Source: Xanthomonas citri pv. mangiferaeindicae
Lineage (GTDB): Bacteria > Pseudomonadota > Gammaproteobacteria > Xanthomonadales > Xanthomonadaceae
Direction of reading: 5' to 3'
NCBI GenBank assembly: GCA_002240395.1
Contig: CP016836.1
Coordinates: forward strand, 806,001-870,000
DNA: 64,000 bases
The notes beneath the pieces are model-generated. The model worked only from the letters and a program-made list of their open reading frames with translations. It made no database searches and was not told where the DNA came from. Shown one piece after another: positions 26,028 to 33,870 of this stretch (position 1 is its first letter; every line of letters starts with the position of its first letter). The position numbers and the translations under genes are program-made.

Positions 26028-26792
26028 GTGGAGGCAGAGACGCCGCCGCTCGCCGGCCGCCGCGCGCTCGTCGCCGGTGGCAGCCGCGGCATCGGGCTCG
26101 CGATCGCGCGGGCCTTGGCCGGCGCCGGCGCCGCGGTGTCGATCTGCGCACGCGGCACCGCATCACTCGATGCCGCGATCGCCACGATCGGACACTCCGG
26201 CGGACGCGTGCACCGACATGCCTGCGATCTCGCCGACGCCGCGCAGATCGAGGCTTGGGTCGCGGCCGCCGCCGATGCGCTGGGCGGCATCGACATCGTC
26301 GTCAACAACGCCTCCGCGCTGTCGCACGCCGCCGGCGATGCCGCGTGGCACGCCGGCTTCGAGGTCGACCTGATGGCGGCGGTGCGCTGCAACCGGGCCG
26401 CGCTGCCACACCTGCGCCGCAGCGCTGTGCCGTCGATCCTCAACGTCGGCTCGATCAACGCGCTGCGCCCGACGCCGCGCGCCACGGCGTACTCGGCGCT
26501 CAAGGCCGCGCTGCACCACTACACCCTGAGCCTGGCGGCCGAGCTCGCCCGCGAGCGCATCCGGGTCAACGCGCTCGCGCCAGGTTCAATCCTTTTCGAA
26601 GACGGGCTGTGGGCACGGCGTGCGGAATCGGAGCCTGCGCTGTACGCGCAGGTCCGCTACGCGATCCCATTCGGCGGCTTCGGGCGTCCGGAACACGTCG
26701 CCGCGGCGGCGCTGTTCCTGTGCTCCGACCAGGCCGCCTGGATCACCGGCCAGGTCCTGGCGGTCGACGGCGGGCAGTCACTGGGCGTGTAA
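26028..26792 (+). CDS. Classical short-chain dehydrogenase/reductase
   Basis: Protein of 254 residues. GGSRGIGLAIA is the cofactor loop, NNAS the structural motif, SINALRP and YSALK the catalytic Ser and YxxxK. The C-terminal GRPEHVAAAALFLCSDQAAWITGQVLAVDGG is standard for the 3-oxoacyl-ACP-reductase-like group. Substrate unknown. The most likely start is GTG at 26028, one base beyond the stop of the E1-alpha remnant; the frame is open upstream only through that remnant's coding sequence. Translation may depend on ribosomes finishing the remnant frame. Confidence 0.88.
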   Translation: MEAETPPLAGRRALVAGGSRGIGLAIARALAGAGAAVSICARGTASLDAAIATIGHSGGRVHRHACDLADAAQIEAWVAAAADALGGIDIVVNNASALSHAAGDAAWHAGFEVDLMAAVRCNRAALPHLRRSAVPSILNVGSINALRPTPRATAYSALKAALHHYTLSLAAELARERIRVNALAPGSILFEDGLWARRAESEPALYAQVRYAIPFGGFGRPEHVAAAALFLCSDQAAWITGQVLAVDGGQSLGV

Positions 26793-27126
26793 GGCCGCCA
26801 CGGCGCCGCCCGGCGCCCGGCTGCCTCCGAGGCACGCCCGCATGCCGCGCCGCAGCCGCATGTCCTCGTCCTTCGACCGCGACGACCGCGCCGACGTCTG
26901 GCCGCGGGCGCCGATGCCACCCGATCAAGTCCTTCGCGCCTATGCACGGGCGCGGCGCTCCGGCGCGCCCCACGGTGGGGGGCCAGGACCGCTGCCCTGG
27001 CGCGGTCGCCGCGTTCTGCGTGGCATACCGAGCCCCGCACTGCCACCTGGGGAGCACCCCAGCACCGCCTTCACATGGCGCACACTAAAGTGCGCTCCCC
27101 ATTCATCATGAACAGGAATCGCAACA
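26793..27126. other. Intergenic region, 334 bases, no gene seen
   Basis: GC-rich stretch between the SDR and a small membrane-anchored protein. Short open frames show no ribosome site and are probably chance. A small hairpin (GCGCAC / GTGCGC around ACTAAA) lies about 40 bases before the next start. No promoter with a good match was found. Confidence 0.5.
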
Positions 27127-27549
27127 ATGGCGATGTTGACCGCAACGATCGCAGGCGGGCTCATGGGCTTCGGCCTGATCAACTTCATGGCGCACAAGGC
27201 CAAGAGCGCGAACCACCCGTGGGACGTGCGCGAGTTCACCGCCGACGGCGACGTGCTGGGCCGGGTCGACGCCTGGGCCGCAGCCAACGGCTACAAGCTG
27301 CGCAGCGACGACGGTCGCCGCCGCGTCTATCAGAAGGGCATCAACATCCTGACCGCGCCGACACGCCTGGACGTCGAGCGCGACGGCAATCGCTACACCA
27401 CCCGCAGCTACGTCCATGTCGACGGCCTGCTGCTCAAGGGCGACCTCGCGCTGTCCTATCCCGGCGTGATGGCCAAGCTCCCGCGCGCCAACGCCCTCAA
27501 GGCACAGAACCAGCTGTTGGCCGAGCTGGGCCAGCCGCCGCTGGGCTGA
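27127..27549 (+). CDS. Unknown protein with N-terminal membrane anchor
   Basis: Protein of 140 residues, start after AGGAA. Residues 3-22 (LTATIAGGLMGFGLINFMAH) form one helix; the rest is a soluble alpha/beta domain with VREFTADGDVLGRVDAWAAANGY, ending in a lysine-containing helix with LLAELGQPPLG. No family recognised. Convergent with the MBL-fold gene. Codon use is like the neighbours, so it looks like a resident gene. Confidence 0.7.
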   Translation: MAMLTATIAGGLMGFGLINFMAHKAKSANHPWDVREFTADGDVLGRVDAWAAANGYKLRSDDGRRRVYQKGINILTAPTRLDVERDGNRYTTRSYVHVDGLLLKGDLALSYPGVMAKLPRANALKAQNQLLAELGQPPLG

Positions 27550-27562
27550 TCCGATCTGGCCG

Positions 27563-27595
27563 GCCCGCCCCCGTCGACGATGCCGGCGGGGGCGG
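27563..27595. other. GC-rich hairpin between convergent genes
   Basis: An imperfect inverted repeat (GCCCGCCCCCG / CGGCGGGGGCGGC) with about 9 bases between the arms sits in the 59-base gap between the small membrane-anchored protein gene and the MBL-fold gene. No T tract; it may still mark the 3' ends of both transcripts. Confidence 0.3.
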
Positions 27596-27608
27596 CCTCG
27601 GCGTACAG

Positions 27609-28544
27609 TCAGCGCGCGACGCGATCCAGCCAGGCGCACAACCCTTGTGCGTTGAGGGCGATGTCGCCGCCGAGCACCTCGCGCACGCGCGCAGGCGCGT
27701 CGACGATGCCGTGGGCGACGGCCCGTTGGGTGTAGAGCCCGACCAGGCCGTCGGCGATCACCGATTGCCGATCGTCGCGCCCGTCAGCCGCCTGCGCGAT
27801 CGCAACCATCGCATCGATCACCGTATGCAGGTCGCTGCCCAGCCGCGTGCACTCGGTCACCTCGCCGTAGTGCGCGATCCGGATCGAGACCGGCGCACGC
27901 GCCAGCAGCCGATCGATGGAGGCATGCATCTGCTGCGGATCGAACTGCACCGGCGAGGTCGTCGGAACAATGAAGGCGCCCGCGTCGGTATCGAGCTCGC
28001 GATAGGAAATACCGAAGGTATCGCCGGCGAACCAACTGCGTGTCACGTCGTCCCAGACGCTGTAATGGTGACGGGCGTGGCCGGGCGTATCGACGCAGAC
28101 CAGCGCCCTGCCCGCCAGATCGACAACATGGCCGTCGTCGGCGATCACCACGCGCGCCTCAGGCACCGGCAACATGCCGGCGTGGTCGCGCGCGAAGTCC
28201 GCCTCGCCGTACACCGCCCTCGCGCCGGCGATCAGCCGCGTCGGATCGATCATGTGCGGCGCGCCGCGCGGATGCACGACCAGTCGCGCGTTGGGCAGCG
28301 CGCGCATCAACGGCCCGGCGCCGCCGGCGTGGTCGAGATGCACGTGGGTGACCATGACCCAGTCGACCGATGCGCGGTCCACACCGGCCGCTTCGATCGC
28401 GGCAAGCACGCGCGGAGCGCAGGTCGCGGTCCCGCAGTCGATCAGCGCGGCGCGCCCCCCACTGCGCAGCAGATAGGCCGCGCACAACGCGGGCCGCACA
28501 TAGCCCGTATCGATGATGGTGATTCCGCCGCTGTCTTCGCGCAT
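27609..28544 (-). CDS. MBL-fold metallo-hydrolase
   Basis: Protein of 311 residues of the metallo-beta-lactamase fold. THVHLDHAGG at about residues 66-75 is the HxHxDH metal motif; further ligands are likely the histidine in TPGHARHHYSV, the Asp in WFAGDTFG, and a late histidine in RIAHYGEV. The C-terminal 90 residues are helical. Such a layout is common in glyoxalase-II-like and lactonase-like enzymes; the substrate cannot be read from the sequence. Monocistronic, convergent with the small protein on its left. Confidence 0.88.
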   Translation of the reverse strand: MREDSGGITIIDTGYVRPALCAAYLLRSGGRAALIDCGTATCAPRVLAAIEAAGVDRASVDWVMVTHVHLDHAGGAGPLMRALPNARLVVHPRGAPHMIDPTRLIAGARAVYGEADFARDHAGMLPVPEARVVIADDGHVVDLAGRALVCVDTPGHARHHYSVWDDVTRSWFAGDTFGISYRELDTDAGAFIVPTTSPVQFDPQQMHASIDRLLARAPVSIRIAHYGEVTECTRLGSDLHTVIDAMVAIAQAADGRDDRQSVIADGLVGLYTQRAVAHGIVDAPARVREVLGGDIALNAQGLCAWLDRVAR

Positions 28545-28639
28545 CGCGTCGCTCCCAGGTCCGCTACCGGCAGTCTAGGTCGTGCGCCGGAAGACGCGCA
28601 TGGGTCTTTGGTCGTAGGCGCGACGCGGCGCCACCGGCC

Positions 28640-28951
28640 TCAGTCGCGCGGGCGCAGAATCAACAGGCGCAGCACGAACGCGGCGCCGAGCACCGCCAGG
28701 AATACCCCGTAGCCGACCGCGGTCGCCAGGATCTGCTGCCACATGTGGCCATGCACGGGATCGGCACTCGTCTGCGCCCAATAGATCGAGACCATGAAGG
28801 CGGCCACCGACACCGCCAGGCTGACCAGATCGTAGAGCACGCGGCGCACGCCACGCGGACGCCGCGGATAGACCCAGAACAGCACGCCGAGAATCGCGAA
28901 CCATGGCAGAAACAGCAGCAACGTCAGGTTGAACTCGACGAGCGGGTTCAT
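28640..28951 (-). CDS. Small membrane protein coupled to trpS
   Basis: Protein of 103 residues with three predicted helices (about 8-27, 40-60 and 72-95) joined by basic loops (YPRRPRGVRR and a LRPRD end). Its ATG overlaps the trpS stop (ATGA), so it is translated with trpS. No family of known function recognised. The link to a tRNA synthetase is probably only shared expression. Confidence 0.75.
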   Translation of the reverse strand: MNPLVEFNLTLLLFLPWFAILGVLFWVYPRRPRGVRRVLYDLVSLAVSVAAFMVSIYWAQTSADPVHGHMWQQILATAVGYGVFLAVLGAAFVLRLLILRPRD

Positions 28952-30267
28952 GATGCCGCCTTCTCCGCCTCCGCCGCTGCGATCGCATCCAGTGCGGCCT
29001 GCACGTCGGCCAGCGCGACGCCCTCGCCAAGCTCGGCAGGCGCCTGTGCCGGTGTCAGCTCGCCGCGACGCAGGCGCGCAATGCTCTGCCCCGCCTCGCG
29101 CGGCGCGTCGAAGCCGTGGCTCTGCAGCAACACCCGGTCGCCGTCCACGAGCTTGAAATAGAACCGGCCGTCGGCCTCGCGGTACTGCTTGAACTGCGGC
29201 GGCTCGCTGCGGATCGCGGCCGCGCCGGCGGCGGCCGGCACCGCCACCCGGCCCAGATCGCGCAGGCCGACCGCATCGCGCAGCTGTGCCAGCAACGGGG
29301 TCGCGTAGCGCTCGCGCAACCGGCGCCCGCCGTCGCGCAGGATGTCCTCGATGTCCGACGGCCGCGCGATCAACGCCTCGTAGCGCTCGCGCATCGGCGC
29401 GATCTCGCGCTCCATCACATCGAGCGCCTGTTGCTTGGCCTCGCCCCAACCGATGCCGTCGGCGAAGGCCTGCGCGAATGCGGCCGTCTGCTCCGGCGTG
29501 GCGAACGCCTGATAGAGCTGGAACAGCGCCGAGCCCTCGGTGTCTTTCGGCTCGCCAGGTGCACGGGAGTCGGTGAGGATCGAGAACACCAGCTTCTTGA
29601 GCTGCGCGGGCGGTGCGAACAGCGGAATCGTATTGTCGTAGCTCTTGCTCATCTTGCGCCCGTCCAGGCCGGGCAGCGTGGCGACGTCGTCGTCGATCAC
29701 CGCCTCGGGCAGCGTGAACCACTCGCGCCCGTACAGATGGTTGAAGCGCTGCGCAAAGTCGCGTGCCATCTCGATGTGCTGGATCTGGTCGCGCCCCACC
29801 GGCACGCGGTCGGCGTTGAAGATCAGGATGTCGGCCGCCATCAGCACCGGATAGAGATAGAGCCCGGCGGTCACCGACGCGTCCTCATCCAGCGCCTGGG
29901 CCCGATTCCGGTCCACGGCGGCCTTGTAGGCATGCGCCCGGTTGAGCAGCCCCTTGCCGGCCACGCAGGTCAGCAGCCACATCAGCTCGGTGGTCTCGGG
30001 CACATCGCTCTGGCGGTAGAACCAGACCTTCGCCGGATCCAGGCCCGCGGCCAGCCACGTGGCCGAGACTTCCAGGGTCGAGCGCTGCACACGGGCCGGG
30101 TCCTGCGTATTGACCAGGCTGTGGAGGTCGGCGAGGAAGTAGAAGCTCTCGGTGCCCGGCGCCTTGCTGGCGGCGACTGCCGGGCGCACGGCGCCGACGT
30201 AGTTACCGACGTGCGGCGTGCCGGAGGGCTTGATGCCAGTGAGGACGCGCAGGGGACGTTGTGACAT
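28948..30267 (-). CDS. trpS: Tryptophan--tRNA ligase with extra C-terminal YegP/DUF1508-like domain
   Basis: Class I synthetase, 439 residues. The HIGH-like motif lies in PSGTPHVGNY (about 14-23) and KMSKS at 205-209. E. coli TrpS ends near residue 334; here the chain goes on for about 100 residues. Residues about 356-403 (YREADGRFYFKLVDGDRVLLQS) resemble one repeat of the YegP/DUF1508 domain, followed by an alanine-rich helix. Longer TrpS forms of this kind occur in other gammaproteobacteria as far as I recall. Start chosen at MSQRPLRVLTG, just before the conserved core. Downstream it is coupled to a small membrane protein gene. Confidence 0.95.
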   Translation of the reverse strand: MSQRPLRVLTGIKPSGTPHVGNYVGAVRPAVAASKAPGTESFYFLADLHSLVNTQDPARVQRSTLEVSATWLAAGLDPAKVWFYRQSDVPETTELMWLLTCVAGKGLLNRAHAYKAAVDRNRAQALDEDASVTAGLYLYPVLMAADILIFNADRVPVGRDQIQHIEMARDFAQRFNHLYGREWFTLPEAVIDDDVATLPGLDGRKMSKSYDNTIPLFAPPAQLKKLVFSILTDSRAPGEPKDTEGSALFQLYQAFATPEQTAAFAQAFADGIGWGEAKQQALDVMEREIAPMRERYEALIARPSDIEDILRDGGRRLRERYATPLLAQLRDAVGLRDLGRVAVPAAAGAAAIRSEPPQFKQYREADGRFYFKLVDGDRVLLQSHGFDAPREAGQSIARLRRGELTPAQAPAELGEGVALADVQAALDAIAAAEAEKAAS

Positions 30268-30390
30268 GGCAGCAGCGACAGACCAGGGATGGCCCAGTCT
30301 ACCTGTTCGACTGCAGCCGATCCCCCGCTCGCGCCGCCAGACCGGCACGTCGACGCACTGGTCTGGTCGCCGGCTCCGCTCCCCAGATAC

Positions 30391-30416
30391 GAAAACGGGC
30401 CGGCGAACCGGCCCGT
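30391..30416 (-). terminator. Intrinsic terminator of the CsbD gene
   Basis: On the minus strand a 9-bp perfect stem (ACGGGCCGG / CCGGCCCGT) with a TTCG loop is followed by a short T run. It lies 30 bases after the CsbD stop. Confidence 0.8.
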
Positions 30417-30445
30417 CGTGGCGCATTGAATCTCGATGAAGCGGA

Positions 30446-30646
30446 TCAGTCGAGGGTCTTCTCGAACTCGCGCACTTCCTTCTCGGCGCGGTCGCGCTCC
30501 CAGCCGTACTTCTCCTGCAGCTTGCCGGCCAGGTACTTGCTGTCGCCGGCAGCGACATCGAATACGTCATCCGTCAGGTCGCCCCACTTGGCCTGCGCCT
30601 TGCCCTTGAGCTGGGTCCACTTGCCGGAAATGATGTCTTTGTTCAT
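30446..30646 (-). CDS. CsbD-family stress protein
   Basis: Small hydrophilic protein of 66 residues. It begins MNKDIISGKWTQLKG and contains KAQAKWGDLTDD, matching the CsbD family (helical bundle, induced by general stress in many bacteria; exact function unknown). Family size is 55-70 residues. Monocistronic, with its own terminator. Confidence 0.93.
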   Translation of the reverse strand: MNKDIISGKWTQLKGKAQAKWGDLTDDVFDVAAGDSKYLAGKLQEKYGWERDRAEKEVREFEKTLD

Positions 30647-30840
30647 CGTCGTTTCGTCCTATCGTGAGGTCGGAAGGCCCGCAGAAGCGATGCGGATTGG
30701 ATCGCAGCGGGCTTGGGGAGATCCTCGCGCAGCGCGCATCAAGTGGCGGTCAAGGGAACATGATCTCGGCCGTCACATCGCTGAGCGCTTCCCTGACCGT
30801 TCATGGGCCGCTCGCGACAGGCGATGACCACACGCGCACG

Positions 30841-30866
30841 AAAAAGCCGGCATTCGCCGGCTTTTT
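30841..30866. terminator. Bidirectional intrinsic terminator
   Basis: A perfect 11-bp stem (AAAAAGCCGGC / GCCGGCTTTTT) with an ATTC loop, giving a T tail on both strands. On the minus strand it follows the entericidin gene by 25 bases. Nothing on the plus strand reads into it from a recognised gene. Confidence 0.85.
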
Positions 30867-30890
30867 CGGATTGCGTGGTGCGGAGTACGA

Positions 30891-31049
30891 TCAGGGGCGA
30901 CGCGTGGTGGCGCCCGTGTCGTTCGCGCTGTCTTCCATCTTCTCACCGACCTTCTGGACGTCCTGGCCAGCGCCGCGGACGGTGTTGCAGGCGCTCAGCG
31001 AGCCGGCGGTGAACAGGGCGAGCAGCAGAAGTGCAGTCAGACGCTTCAT
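30891..31049 (-). CDS. Entericidin A/B-family small lipoprotein
   Basis: Protein of 52 residues: a signal peptide with lipobox LSAC (Cys21), then CNTVRGAGQDVQKVGEKMED, the entericidin/EcnB pattern. Mature part about 32 residues, amphipathic. In E. coli EcnA/EcnB form a membrane-active pair under sigma-S control; here only one member is seen and no partner lies beside it. In this lineage it is likely a general stress lipoprotein. Clear terminator downstream. Confidence 0.88.
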   Translation of the reverse strand: MKRLTALLLLALFTAGSLSACNTVRGAGQDVQKVGEKMEDSANDTGATTRRP

Positions 31050-31182
31050 GGGATTCTCCAGGGAGGTTTCACGGGCGATTGCGCAGGCAGGCAACCGTTG
31101 GGCGGACTATAGGAGCCCGCAGTGTGAATACCGCGTGCAACGCGCTGACATCGTCCCGGCTGCGGCGCCCTGCATGGGGCCC

Positions 31183-32106
31183 TCAGTCGCGCATCAGCGT
31201 CGATTTTCCGAACAGGCTTTCAACCAGATCCACCGCCAGTTCCGCGGTGGCGTTGCCGTGGTCGAGCGCGGTGTTGACCTCCACCACATCCAGCGACCCC
31301 AGCCGCCCGGTGTCGGCGATCATTTCCATCACCAACTGCGCCTCGCGATAGTTGATGCCGCCCGGGACCGGGGTGCCGGTACCCGGGGCGATGGTCGGGT
31401 CGAGCACGTCGACGTCGAAGCTCACATGCAGATGGGTGTCGGCATCGACACCCTCGAGCGCCTGCTCGACCACGCGCCGCATGCCGACCTCGTCGATGTA
31501 GCGCATGTCGTAGATGTCCAGGCCGTGCGCCTTGACCAGGCGCTTCTCGTCCGGATCGACCGAGCGGATGCCGATCTGGCGGAACTGGTCGACCCGCGTG
31601 GCCGGCGTCTCGCCGCCGAGTCCGGTCAGCACCTCCGGCCCGATCCCGCACAGGCAGGCGACCGGCATCCCGTGCACATTGCCCGACGGGGTGATCTGCG
31701 ACGTATTGAAATCGGTGTGCGCATCGAGCCACAGAACGCGCAGCGTCTTGCCGACCGCCCGGCAGTGGCGCGCGACCGCCGCGATCGAGCCGATCGCCAA
31801 GCAGTGGTCGCCGCCGAGCATGATCGGCATGCGCCCGCGCGCGAGTTCCGCCGACGAGGCCTCAAGCACGGCCCGGTTCCAGGCGACCACCTCGTCGAGA
31901 TGCCGGTAGCCCCCCTGCGGCCCCTGCCACGGATTCCGGGGCCCTTTGAGATCGCCCAGGTCGACGACATCGATCCCGCGCGCCAGCAAGGCTTCGGCCA
32001 AGCCGGCCACACGCAAGCCTTCGGGGCCCATCGAGGCACCGCGACGTCCTGCCCCCACGTCCGTGGGCACACCGAAGATCGAGACCGGCGGGTACGCGTG
32101 CTGCAT
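31183..32106 (-). CDS. rocF: Arginase
   Basis: Ureohydrolase of 307 residues splitting arginine to ornithine and urea. The manganese-binding motifs are GGDHC at about residues 98-102, DAHTDFN at 128-134 and SFDVDVLDP at 229-237, all in place; GGDHC has Cys where Ser is usual. VPTDVGAGRRGASMGPEG at the N terminus is the arginase form, not agmatinase. Start chosen at MQHAYPP, after a GGAGA-type site. The left repeat of the tRNA-related pair lies 121 bases upstream of its start. Confidence 0.94.
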   Translation of the reverse strand: MQHAYPPVSIFGVPTDVGAGRRGASMGPEGLRVAGLAEALLARGIDVVDLGDLKGPRNPWQGPQGGYRHLDEVVAWNRAVLEASSAELARGRMPIMLGGDHCLAIGSIAAVARHCRAVGKTLRVLWLDAHTDFNTSQITPSGNVHGMPVACLCGIGPEVLTGLGGETPATRVDQFRQIGIRSVDPDEKRLVKAHGLDIYDMRYIDEVGMRRVVEQALEGVDADTHLHVSFDVDVLDPTIAPGTGTPVPGGINYREAQLVMEMIADTGRLGSLDVVEVNTALDHGNATAELAVDLVESLFGKSTLMRD

Positions 32107-32401
32107 GGCTTCTCCTGGGAACTGGCGGACGCAAGCCGCGCGGGTGGCACCACGCGCGGACGACGGACCGACACCGTGCGGCCGTGGGAGGCGCCTGGGC
32201 GGCGCGGGTCGCGGAAACGGCGTCTGGATGGTGCGGCACCCGGCTTCGAAAACCATGGGGGCCGGTTGAATCGTTTGGAGCTTCGACAAAGCCGGAGGCG
32301 TGCTACGAAACTTCCGTAGGCGCGCCACTGGTAAGAGGCGCAGTCTATCAGCCGGGGCGCCATGCTCCGAACCTGCCCCACTCGATCGCCAAGGACGGAT
32401 C
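32107..32401. other. Intergenic region with tRNA-3'-end-like repeat
   Basis: A 295-base gap between the arginase start and the Excalibur gene. It holds the arginase promoter (no clear match seen) and, at 32227-32250, a near-copy of the tRNA-Thr 3' end. No gene seen. Confidence 0.5.
32227..32250 (-). repeat. att-like near-copy of the tRNA-Thr 3' end (left copy)
   Basis: These 24 bases match 33846-33870 (T-loop, T-stem 3' side, acceptor and CCA of tRNA-Thr) with one missing base and one substitution (23 of 25). The orientation is the same as in the tRNA. Such direct repeats at a tRNA 3' end are the usual trace of integrase-mediated insertion. The 1.6-kb segment between the copies carries small genes with atypical codon use. 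No integrase is present, so the element would be a remnant. Confidence 0.55.
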
Positions 32402-32707
32402 ATGTACAGAAGCGCGGGACTGGCCCTCCTCTTTGCCGCCGCCGCAGCGCAAGCGCATCCGGGTGGCCTTAACGCAGAGGGCTGCCACAACAACCGGAAG
32501 ACCGGTGAGTATCACTGCCACAGGTCGCCATCGGCACCGGCGCCGCCACGGCAGCGACTTGCGCCATCCAGCGTCGTGCCAGCCGCGGGGTGGTCATATC
32601 GCAACTGCACTGAGGCACGGGAGGCAGGCGCGGCCCCCATCCGGCGCGGAGCGCCAGGCTATGGGCCACATTTGGACCGGGACGGGGACGGCATCGGTTG
32701 CGAGTAG
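32402..32707 (+). CDS. Secreted Excalibur calcium-binding-motif protein
   Basis: Protein of 101 residues. Signal peptide ends at AAQA near residue 18. The mature part starts HPGGLNAEGCHNNRKTG followed by EYHCH, a His/Cys-rich motif seen in YHYH-type and other small secreted proteins. The C terminus ends DRDGDGIGCE, the Excalibur loop (DxDxDGxxCE), which resembles an EF-hand loop and often occurs with secreted nucleases; no nuclease domain is present here. Codon choice is more mixed at third positions than in neighbouring genes. It lies inside the tRNA-flanked segment. Confidence 0.8.
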   Translation: MYRSAGLALLFAAAAAQAHPGGLNAEGCHNNRKTGEYHCHRSPSAPAPPRQRLAPSSVVPAAGWSYRNCTEAREAGAAPIRRGAPGYGPHLDRDGDGIGCE

Positions 32708-32860
32708 CCAATACAGCCGTCCACACCTCCGTTCTGGCGCGCCCCCGATCGATGCTGGGCGCGCTTTTCAGCAACGCCGAGTGCGCGAAGAGCGGTTGAG
32801 AACCGACGGGAGCGCCGCGCCAGCGTCGCGCGGGTCGCAGCCCATGCGACCACGGCCGGG

Positions 32861-33205
32861 ATGATGCCCAGCATGCCTTCCAGATCAACAGCCAAAGCCG
32901 CCCTCCTACGCTCTCGCGAGCCGCACGTGATCCCACCTGCTGGGCTGGCCAACATGCCGTCGCTCGGCGATTCGGTCTTCAACGACCGCGGCTGGCGGAA
33001 TCCGCTGCGCGGCGAGCACGTCGATCGGTCTCGGTGGGAGGCCTACAGGATCGGGCCGGCGTCATCGTGCGTGCTATCGAGCGTGCGACTGCTGGAGGAC
33101 GGCATGTTCGAGGTCACCAGCGGCGAGGGGTTCGCCCGCGTCTCGGACCCGCAAGCCGCGTTCGAGTTGGCCGCCGGCTGGGCGATCGCAAAGCTGCCGG
33201 ACTGA
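32861..33205 (+). CDS. Unknown small protein in the tRNA-flanked segment
   Basis: Reading frame of 114 residues; a shorter version could start at the ATG at 32954. Its second half (SVRLLEDGMFEVTSGEGFARVSDPQAAFELAAGWAIAKLPD) looks like a folded alpha/beta domain; the first 30 residues are basic and look less like protein. No signal peptide or membrane segment. No family recognised. Third codon positions are less G/C rich than in the surrounding genes, in line with a foreign origin. It may be partly wrong at its 5' end. Confidence 0.5.
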   Translation: MMPSMPSRSTAKAALLRSREPHVIPPAGLANMPSLGDSVFNDRGWRNPLRGEHVDRSRWEAYRIGPASSCVLSSVRLLEDGMFEVTSGEGFARVSDPQAAFELAAGWAIAKLPD

Positions 33206-33349
33206 CGCGGAGGCGCTAGGCAAGCGCGGTCGTAAATACCGCCCGAGCGCCCGCGACCAGCGCCAATCCGACGCCCGCGCCAGCTACCAGAACCACGCTG
33301 CAGCCCATGGCACGACCGGGCTGCACTTGCCGGCCGCTTTCCCAATCAA

Positions 33350-33751
33350 TCAGCGCGTGGGGCAGCGATACGCAGCCCGAAGCGCCGCGTCGACACCGGC
33401 GCCAACTTCTGCCTCTTGCACCTCGCGCGGCGCGCGCGCTGTGTACTTAACGAAGCCCTCGATCACCTCGCGGTGCGAGGCGCCGATCGGGAAGCAGTAA
33501 GGGTTGTCTGGCGCGGCGGACGTGTTGTCGATCACCGCCTGCACGTAGGCGAAGCAGTAGGCGCCGCGCGCTGCCTCGGCCGCAGGCGGCTCGTCGCCTG
33601 CTATCCAGGGTTGCAGTGCATCCCGGCACCAGGTCGCGAGTTCGCCGACGGTGCGCGGCGGCTGATCGACGCCGGAGGCCGATACCGCCGGCGCCAGTAG
33701 CGCGATCACGACAGCGGCCACGCCGGCCGCGATGCCTCCCTGCTTCATCAT
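33350..33751 (-). CDS. Rap1a/Tai-like secreted protein
   Basis: Protein of 133 residues with a signal peptide (residues about 5-25, cleavage near VSAS). The mature part shows the Rap1a/Tai pattern: WCRDAL, then CFAYVQAVIDN, then NPYCFPIGASHREVIEGFVKY, and a C-terminal YRCP, with four cysteines for two disulfides. Family members include Serratia immunity proteins against type VI amidase effectors; many orphan copies exist and their function is unknown. No amidase effector gene is nearby. I chose the ATG with six bases after AGGGG; ATGs 6 bases upstream and 3 bases downstream are alternatives. It lies beside the tRNA-Thr 3' end. Confidence 0.8.
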   Translation of the reverse strand: MMKQGGIAAGVAAVVIALLAPAVSASGVDQPPRTVGELATWCRDALQPWIAGDEPPAAEAARGAYCFAYVQAVIDNTSAAPDNPYCFPIGASHREVIEGFVKYTARAPREVQEAEVGAGVDAALRAAYRCPTR

Positions 33752-33845
33752 CGTCATCCCCTGGACGAAAGTCGGCCCGATTCTATCCAGGCCGAGGCCT
33801 GGGCGTCCGTGCTCCCCCGCCGCCTGGGATGACCTGGAATCAGAA

Positions 33846-33870
33846 GATGGTGCCGGCACCCGGGTTCGAA
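33846..33870 (-). repeat. att-like repeat at the tRNA-Thr 3' end (right copy)
   Basis: The tRNA-side partner of the 24-base sequence at 32227-32250, covering the T-loop to CCA plus one base beyond. See the left copy for the comparison. Confidence 0.55.

Noticed and set aside
26793..27111. Short plus-strand continuation frames after the SDR gene
   Set aside because: They are out-of-frame run-ons of the SDR coding sequence with Arg/Pro/Ala-rich composition and no start signal.
32227..32250. A separate tRNA pseudogene at the left repeat
   Set aside because: Only the T-loop and acceptor end resemble a tRNA; no anticodon arm or D-arm can be found next to it. A 3'-end duplication fits better.
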